Shown here: positions 54,890-64,000 of the stretch, piece by piece | How positions within the stretch are numbered: the stretch's first letter is position 1 | Layout of the letters: the number at the start of each line of letters is the position of its first letter | The notes under the pieces: model-generated | Told to the model about the DNA's origin: nothing | What the model saw: the letters and a program-made list of their open reading frames with translations, nothing else | Database searches by the model: none | Origin: Anaerolineales bacterium | Lineage (GTDB): Bacteria; Chloroflexota; Anaerolineae; Anaerolineales; DRMV01 | Assembly (NCBI GenBank): GCA_027023425.1 | Contig: JALVVL010000012.1 | Coordinates: forward strand, 1 to 64,000 | Direction of reading: 5' to 3' | DNA: 64,000 nt | Program-made: the position numbers and the translations under genes

Positions 54890-57454
54890 ATGATAGGTTT
54901 CTTTGGTTTTCACAAGAAACGTCATTCAAAAGCCCAAGGCACATTGGAATTTGCTTTGTTGCTGCCGGTGGTGCTTACTCTTATATTCGCACTTATTGAG
55001 GTGGCGCGTTTATTCCAAGCCTACGTGGTGGTTGAGAACGCGGCTCGTTATGGTGTGCGCTATGCCCAAACTGGCGAGTATGATCCTCAGTACTGTACCG
55101 ACCTTGACGGCGACGGCACCCCCTGCGGTGGGGCCAGCAAGGATCAGGAAATAGATGATGCGCGCCTGAAAAGCATCAAGGCAGTTGTGTGGGGCGTCGC
55201 TCAGGGCATTATGCGCAAAGATTCGGCCGGTAAAGACCAGCCGGGTTATTTCCACGTAACTGTGTGTAGCACGCGCCCGGGCTTTGTGTATCATCCTTAC
55301 CCAGAAGACTATTGTGAGCCACATGATGATGCTGGTGACCCTTCGCTGGGGACAACGCGCGTTCTGGTATCAGTTACTTTCAACCATCCGGTCATTCTGC
55401 CCATTATGAGCAGTATTGCGCCATTCATCCGGTTGCACGCTGAGCGCACCGGCATTTTGGAACAATTCCGTGTTGCTAAAGTGGTGGGATTGCCGCCGCA
55501 AATCCGTGTTCCAACCCCTACCCCTTCTCCTACCCCTATTCCACCTACGCCTACTAACACCCCCCAACCTTCACCTACCGCCACTTCTACCCCTTCACCT
55601 ACTCCAACCTACACCCCAACGCCGAGTTGTGATTTGCTTGAGCACAACATTTACTTTTACGGCAGTGACGATGTTCGTATGAATGTAAACAACTACAACA
55701 CCGTGCCGGCTTATTTGGTGGGGTCGGAACTAAGTTGGGAAAAGATCAGGGATTCGGAGTACGTAAATTACTTTAACTTCTATGGTGATAAATATTACCG
55801 CGGCGACGATCATGATCCTCCCACCTCGGCCACTCCTTCCTCCCCTATTGAGATTGGCCCCGGTGCTCATGCTGTTTGGTATGCCGATTTTAACAACGTG
55901 AGTCGCGGTCCTTTTAGACGGGCTTCGTATTCGCTTACTCTCACCTTTAGATTTGATAACGGCCTTGTGTGTAATTTGACCGGCAGCCTTCAGCCGGTGC
56001 ACATAGAAATAGTAAACCCGCTCCCGGGGCTGGTGATAACTGCCCTTACCGATGAGCAGCGGGAATTGACCCGTTTTGAAGCGGTGGCTTGGGATCCCAG
56101 TGTGGGCACCAACAATGGAGATGGGATTTATAAAGTGCGCTTTCAGTTGGTGTTCCCAGACGGCAGTGTGCCTAAGAAACGCACTGAATATTCCGCCCGC
56201 TATTGTGAATTTGGCGGTGATAGTACTTGCCGCAAAATGTACAATAGCGTTTGGCGAAACTTAGAGAACGGCACTTATACCGTGATGGCAATGGCTGTAG
56301 CCAGTAATGGTGCCTATACACCCTGGGTAGAGCAAACCTTCAGGGTAGCCCTGCCGACACCAACGCCCACCCTCTCGCCAACGCCTTCTCCAACTCCAGA
56401 TTGTTCAAAGATAGAAGTTGTCCGTCCATTACACACACGGAGCGACAATGTTGAAATTATCATCAGGAACAACAATCCAGTGAATGTGCCATTGGTGAAT
56501 TCTACGCTTTCCTGGAACACATACACTGAAGGCTCGTATGTAAACTATTTCAAATGGGCAGACAACAATTATTACCACGGTGATGCTTATTCGTCCCCGA
56601 CGAGTGCCGAAGTCCCAGATTGGGCGGGTGACTTCCCCGCAGGAGCGACTTATACATGGCTCGCCGATTTCAACGACGTGCCCTATCCTCTTACAGGCTC
56701 TTACTCGGTTTCGCTTGATTTCAGCGGGTGCGTTATCAATAGCAGCGTGGATGTTCCGACTTCCACTCCTACGATAACGCCTACCCCGTCTTACACCCCC
56801 ACCGTTACATCCACGCCTACAATCACGCCCACGCCAAGCGATACACCTACACCCACAATCACGCCTACGCCAAGTAAGACGCCTACTCCTACGATTACGC
56901 CTACGCCGACTAAAACTTCTACCCCTACGCCTACACCCACTATCACCCCCACGCCGGATTGTTCGCTGCTCTATGTTTCTACTTCTTTGTACGCCAATGG
57001 GCAAAAGATAGAAATGCGCGTCCGAAACGATAATCCGGCAGATGTGCCGCTGTTGCATTCTTACCTAACATGGAACACCTTTGTCCCTAATTCCTATGTG
57101 GATTACTTCCAGTGGAATTGGCGCACCTATTACGGCGGTAATTCTTATTCCTCCCCAACGGAGGCTGGCCTTTCGGCGGCCGAGGGCGATTTCCCTGGTG
57201 GTTCTAACTATTACTGGGTGGCGCGCTTTGGCGATGTTTCTTCCCCCTTGTACGGTTATTACCACGTAACCCTTGATTTCGCCGGTGGGTGCACCGTGAC
57301 AAGCACACTGGATATCCCAACGCCGACGCCTACACCGACGCCTGAAAATTCGCCGACGCCGCAGCCTACGCCAACGCCGCAGCCTACCTCAACCCCGACG
57401 GAAACACCGGAGAATACCCCAACGCCTTACCCCACCACTTGCTTTGACTGCTAA
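54890..57454 (+). CDS. TadE-like N-terminus fused to large modular Pro/Thr-linked extracellular region
   Basis: [28 protein letters not shown]; three homologous modules (..SYVNYFxW..YYxGD/N.YSSPTSA..) separated by PTPTPTP linkers. Confidence 0.88.
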   Translation: MIGFFGFHKKRHSKAQGTLEFALLLPVVLTLIFALIEVARLFQAYVVVENAARYGVRYAQTGEYDPQYCTDLDGDGTPCGGASKDQEIDDARLKSIKAVVWGVAQGIMRKDSAGKDQPGYFHVTVCSTRPGFVYHPYPEDYCEPHDDAGDPSLGTTRVLVSVTFNHPVILPIMSSIAPFIRLHAERTGILEQFRVAKVVGLPPQIRVPTPTPSPTPIPPTPTNTPQPSPTATSTPSPTPTYTPTPSCDLLEHNIYFYGSDDVRMNVNNYNTVPAYLVGSELSWEKIRDSEYVNYFNFYGDKYYRGDDHDPPTSATPSSPIEIGPGAHAVWYADFNNVSRGPFRRASYSLTLTFRFDNGLVCNLTGSLQPVHIEIVNPLPGLVITALTDEQRELTRFEAVAWDPSVGTNNGDGIYKVRFQLVFPDGSVPKKRTEYSARYCEFGGDSTCRKMYNSVWRNLENGTYTVMAMAVASNGAYTPWVEQTFRVALPTPTPTLSPTPSPTPDCSKIEVVRPLHTRSDNVEIIIRNNNPVNVPLVNSTLSWNTYTEGSYVNYFKWADNNYYHGDAYSSPTSAEVPDWAGDFPAGATYTWLADFNDVPYPLTGSYSVSLDFSGCVINSSVDVPTSTPTITPTPSYTPTVTSTPTITPTPSDTPTPTITPTPSKTPTPTITPTPTKTSTPTPTPTITPTPDCSLLYVSTSLYANGQKIEMRVRNDNPADVPLLHSYLTWNTFVPNSYVDYFQWNWRTYYGGNSYSSPTEAGLSAAEGDFPGGSNYYWVARFGDVSSPLYGYYHVTLDFAGGCTVTSTLDIPTPTPTPTPENSPTPQPTPTPQPTSTPTETPENTPTPYPTTCFDC

Positions 57455-57483
57455 TTGACCGCTGAAGTCTACGGCGAAAACAG

Positions 57484-57516
57484 CGCCCTGAAGGAAAGTG
57501 CTTCTCCTTCAGGGCG
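57484..57516 (+). terminator. Terminator-like hairpin after tadE-like modular gene
   Basis: cgccctgaaggaaagtgcttctccttcagggcgtttgggtttatttt. Confidence 0.85.
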
Positions 57517-57563
57517 TTTGGGTTTATTTTGTCAATGTCGTAATTACCTGATCAGGTATGAGA

Positions 57564-57770
57564 GCAATACCCCATTCTGGGGCTTGCTTTTCCTAAAAGG
57601 TCGCTGTGGGGCGACTTTGCAGGCAGTTGGTACAGTCTCACCTGCCGCCGCTTGCGCCCTGCGACTGAAGTCACGGGTTATAAGTTGCGAAGTCCACCTG
57701 CGTGGACTTCTGCCCGCATTGCATCGTAGTGTTTACCCTCGCTTACAGGGCGGCAGGCAGTTACCCAAAC
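57564..57770. repeat. Interspersed repeat A (uninterrupted long copy)
   Basis: ggggcttgcttttcctaaaaggtcgctgtggggcgactttgcaggcag...cctgccgccgcttgcgccctgcgactgaagtcacgggttataagttgcgaagtccacctgcgtggacttct. Confidence 0.82.
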
Positions 57771-57932
57771 TTGCTCTTTTGTCGCTCTTTGTAATGCCGC
57801 GCCCCTCGCGCGATATTTTCTGCTACAATTGAACTGCAAATGCTTGGGTACCATTTGCCCGTGGGCTTTTGCTCTTTTTCTGCCTTGTTTTTTTACAATC
57901 CTAACCAATCTCTTCACTCACAGGAGGCTTTG

Positions 57933-61741
<3,809 letters not shown>

Positions 61742-61791
61742 CAACCGCGGATTGCGCAAGGAAAACCCAAAGAGCGGGTCTTAAAAGGTGG

Positions 61792-62538
61792 ATGGGCATG
61801 ACCAAGGCCAATGATTGGGAAATAACCCAAGTTTGTTCAAGCCTTTGGAGAGGATGGCCGCTTGATGCGGCAAGTGGTGTTGTGGTTGAGGTTATGGATT
61901 CTTGTGGGTATGCTTTCACTGAGCGCGCTCGTGGGCTTTGCGTGGGCGTTGCTGTTCAGACGGTGCAGGATGCTCGGGAACACTTACCGAATTTGCCACG
62001 AGAAATTCTGATAACCGTGTTGGCGGATGATGAGGTTATTCCGGAAACTGGGGATTTGGGCGCGGCGGTTGCGCCGGGCTATGTTCGGTGGGCGGTAGCG
62101 CCTTCTTATCCAGAAGGGGTTGAAGGCGTAATCCTTCGCAGGTTTCGCCCTGCATTATTCCATGAACTGCATCATCTGGCACGCGGCTGGGTTATGTACG
62201 GTTACAGCCCGGCGCTTGGAGATGGTTTGCTGGATTCCGTGATAAGCGAAGGGTTGGCTACAGTGTTTGAACGGGAAATGACAGGGATTCGGCCGCCGTG
62301 GGGGCGCTACCCGGCCGAGGTGGAAGAGTGGGTAGAAGAAATGTTGAATTTGCCGCAGGCGGCTTCTTATGAGCATTGGATGTACAAGCACCCAGATGGC
62401 CGGCGGTGGGTGGGCTACAAAGTAGGCGCCTACATTGTTGAGAAGGCAGAGGCAAATTCGGGGTTGAGCGCTGCCGAGATGGTGACCTTTCCTACGGAAC
62501 AGGTGTTGAAAATGGCCGGCATTCAGCGGTTTGTGTAA
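61792..62538 (+). CDS. DUF2268-like putative Zn-dependent protease
   Basis: FHELHHLARGW (HExxH) and VISEGLATVFE. Confidence 0.7.
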   Translation: MGMTKANDWEITQVCSSLWRGWPLDAASGVVVEVMDSCGYAFTERARGLCVGVAVQTVQDAREHLPNLPREILITVLADDEVIPETGDLGAAVAPGYVRWAVAPSYPEGVEGVILRRFRPALFHELHHLARGWVMYGYSPALGDGLLDSVISEGLATVFEREMTGIRPPWGRYPAEVEEWVEEMLNLPQAASYEHWMYKHPDGRRWVGYKVGAYIVEKAEANSGLSAAEMVTFPTEQVLKMAGIQRFV

Positions 62539-62555
62539 CTTTTGGAGGGGCGCTT

Positions 62556-63581
62556 ATGGGTAACGTGCCTTGGCTTTTGCTTTTTGTCAGGGCAATACCT
62601 TGCTCTTATGCTTGTAAACATTGCCTTTTCGCGCCGCAAAAGCGCTTCAAAGCGATGACGCATTTTGAGGTGACAGAAGCGATTCGGCGATTTTACAATC
62701 CGCTTGGGGGCGCCACAGAGCCTTTGCCTTACTACCGCAACTTGGCTGTCTACGTTGGAGATGCCGCCTTGAACTTTGATGATTTTCCCAAAGTCGTATC
62801 TTTTCTCAAAGAGCATGGGATTGAAGGCTGGCAAAGCGTAGCGGCTGATGGCTTCCGTAAAAGGTCTCATGAGGAATGGAAGCCTTACCTTCAAGCGCTG
62901 AGGGGTGCAGGGACGGAGGTGCTGGAATTTTCGCTCTATGGCTTGCCCAAAACCCATGATTGGTTCGCTGGCTATTCGGGGAGTTACGAGGATATTCGGA
63001 CGGTAGCGGAGATTTGGTACGAAATGGGCGGGGAGGTGTTGTGGAGCATTTTTGTGCACAAACGTAATTTGAAAGAGATTGCGCCACTGCGTGAGGATCT
63101 GCGGGCAAAATATGGGGCTGATGCCGAAGTGGTGCTTTGGGATTATTTGGGGTGGGGGGCTTACAGCGAAGCCTTGCGGGTGGAGGAAGAGGATTTGCAG
63201 GCAATGGATGAGGCCAGCAAGAAATTTCTCAAAGGGGTGAAGACTGAAAGAGAGTGGATTGAGCAATTAGAGCACATGGAGGCGCGGCCGTTTAGTTTGT
63301 CTCCTCCGGTGATCCAACTGGCAGTGGAAAAATCAGGCGAAGTCGGGATGCCTTATACCACTGTGAGAGGCGGCCTTGAAGGGGAGGTGGTGGGTAATGT
63401 TTTTGTAGAACCTATTGCCGACGTGTTTGAGCGTTGGGGGCAACTTTATGCGGAATGGGTTGACTCTTACCCTTCCGTTGGCGAATTGTGCCGCAAATAC
63501 GGAGATAAGAGCAACAGGCGGTTGTACAATAAGGCCAGCATCATCCGGAAGTGGTGCGCGGCGTTTGAAAATCGGGAGTGA
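62556..63581 (+). CDS. Atypical radical SAM-like protein
   Basis: CSYACKHC (CxxxCxxC) near the N-terminus; TIM-barrel-like remainder with few other Cys. Confidence 0.6.
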   Translation: MGNVPWLLLFVRAIPCSYACKHCLFAPQKRFKAMTHFEVTEAIRRFYNPLGGATEPLPYYRNLAVYVGDAALNFDDFPKVVSFLKEHGIEGWQSVAADGFRKRSHEEWKPYLQALRGAGTEVLEFSLYGLPKTHDWFAGYSGSYEDIRTVAEIWYEMGGEVLWSIFVHKRNLKEIAPLREDLRAKYGADAEVVLWDYLGWGAYSEALRVEEEDLQAMDEASKKFLKGVKTEREWIEQLEHMEARPFSLSPPVIQLAVEKSGEVGMPYTTVRGGLEGEVVGNVFVEPIADVFERWGQLYAEWVDSYPSVGELCRKYGDKSNRRLYNKASIIRKWCAAFENRE

Positions 63582-63728
63582 TGTTTGTCTTGGGGCTGGC
63601 ATAAATTCGGGGAGGGAAATTTGCGCTCTCTATGGCGGTTTGTGGTAACATAAAAACGCTGATACTTTCGCGTTTTTGTGTTTTGCTTGTTTGTAGCCTG
63701 ATCTGCAGGGTGTTTGAGGAGGAGTAAA

Positions 63729-63938
63729 ATGACACAAATGGGCAATCTGCTTATGGTGATGAATGTTGTGATATTGGCGTTGTGGCCTTTGTTGGGCGTC
63801 GTTGCGCTGTTCCGGCTGAGGTCTGTGGAAATGTCCGATGTGGCCCGCGTTGGGTGGGCGGCTGTTATCCTCGTTATTCCGGTGTTGGGAGCGATTGCGT
63901 TTTTCTTGGTAGGCAAGCCTGCTAACGGCAAAGCCTAA
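63729..63938 (+). CDS. Small two-TM protein, PLDc_N-like
   Basis: WPLLGVVALFRL...VGWAAVILVIPVLGAIAFFLVGK. Confidence 0.75.
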   Translation: MTQMGNLLMVMNVVILALWPLLGVVALFRLRSVEMSDVARVGWAAVILVIPVLGAIAFFLVGKPANGKA

Positions 63939-63944
63939 GTTGAG

Positions 63945-64000
63945 GATATGGGTAGGCGCCGCCAAAGGTGCCAAGAGGTTAACGCCAAGGACGCCAAGGA
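63945..64000. repeat. Modular intergenic repeat block (runs off window)
   Basis: aggcgccgccaaaggtgccaagaggttaacgccaaggacgccaagga. Confidence 0.8.

Noticed and set aside
56755-56960. Tandem nucleotide repeat encoding PTPTPTIT
   Set aside because: It is a coding Pro/Thr linker within the TadE-like modular protein, not an independent DNA repeat or array.

Overview
This 64 kb window looks like a bacterial chromosome segment, probably Chloroflexota/Anaerolineae-like. That taxon is an inference from gene content and style and was not tested. About 50 real genes can be supported. Housekeeping and metabolic genes include udk, scpA, hemW, nnrD/E, gap, threonine synthase, pepF, ligA and a tRNA-Pro(TGG). 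Others are membrane glycosyltransferases, a GH26 lipoprotein, a TumE-like toxin locus, a redox/ArsR operon, and Flp/TadE/TadG pilus components. The most distinctive block is a ~14 kb minus-strand run (52424->38250). It holds two stand-alone receivers, three membrane multi-GAF proteins with no recognisable kinase, a ParA-like ATPase and a giant GAF hybrid kinase. It is divergent from a TadE-TadG-TadE locus and is followed by a threonine synthase fused to a receiver domain. Three layers of non-coding repeats are also present. (i) Modular 9-10-nt-periodic intergenic repeats ('CACAGATTA', 'CTTGGCGTC', 'CTCTGCGTC' families). (ii) Two 259-bp MITE-like elements of identical length with terminal inverted repeats; one interrupts a second repeat family whose uninterrupted copies are elsewhere in the window. 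(iii) Small palindromic elements. No CRISPR array, rRNA or transposase gene was recognised. All homology calls come from reading protein motifs; no database search was run.
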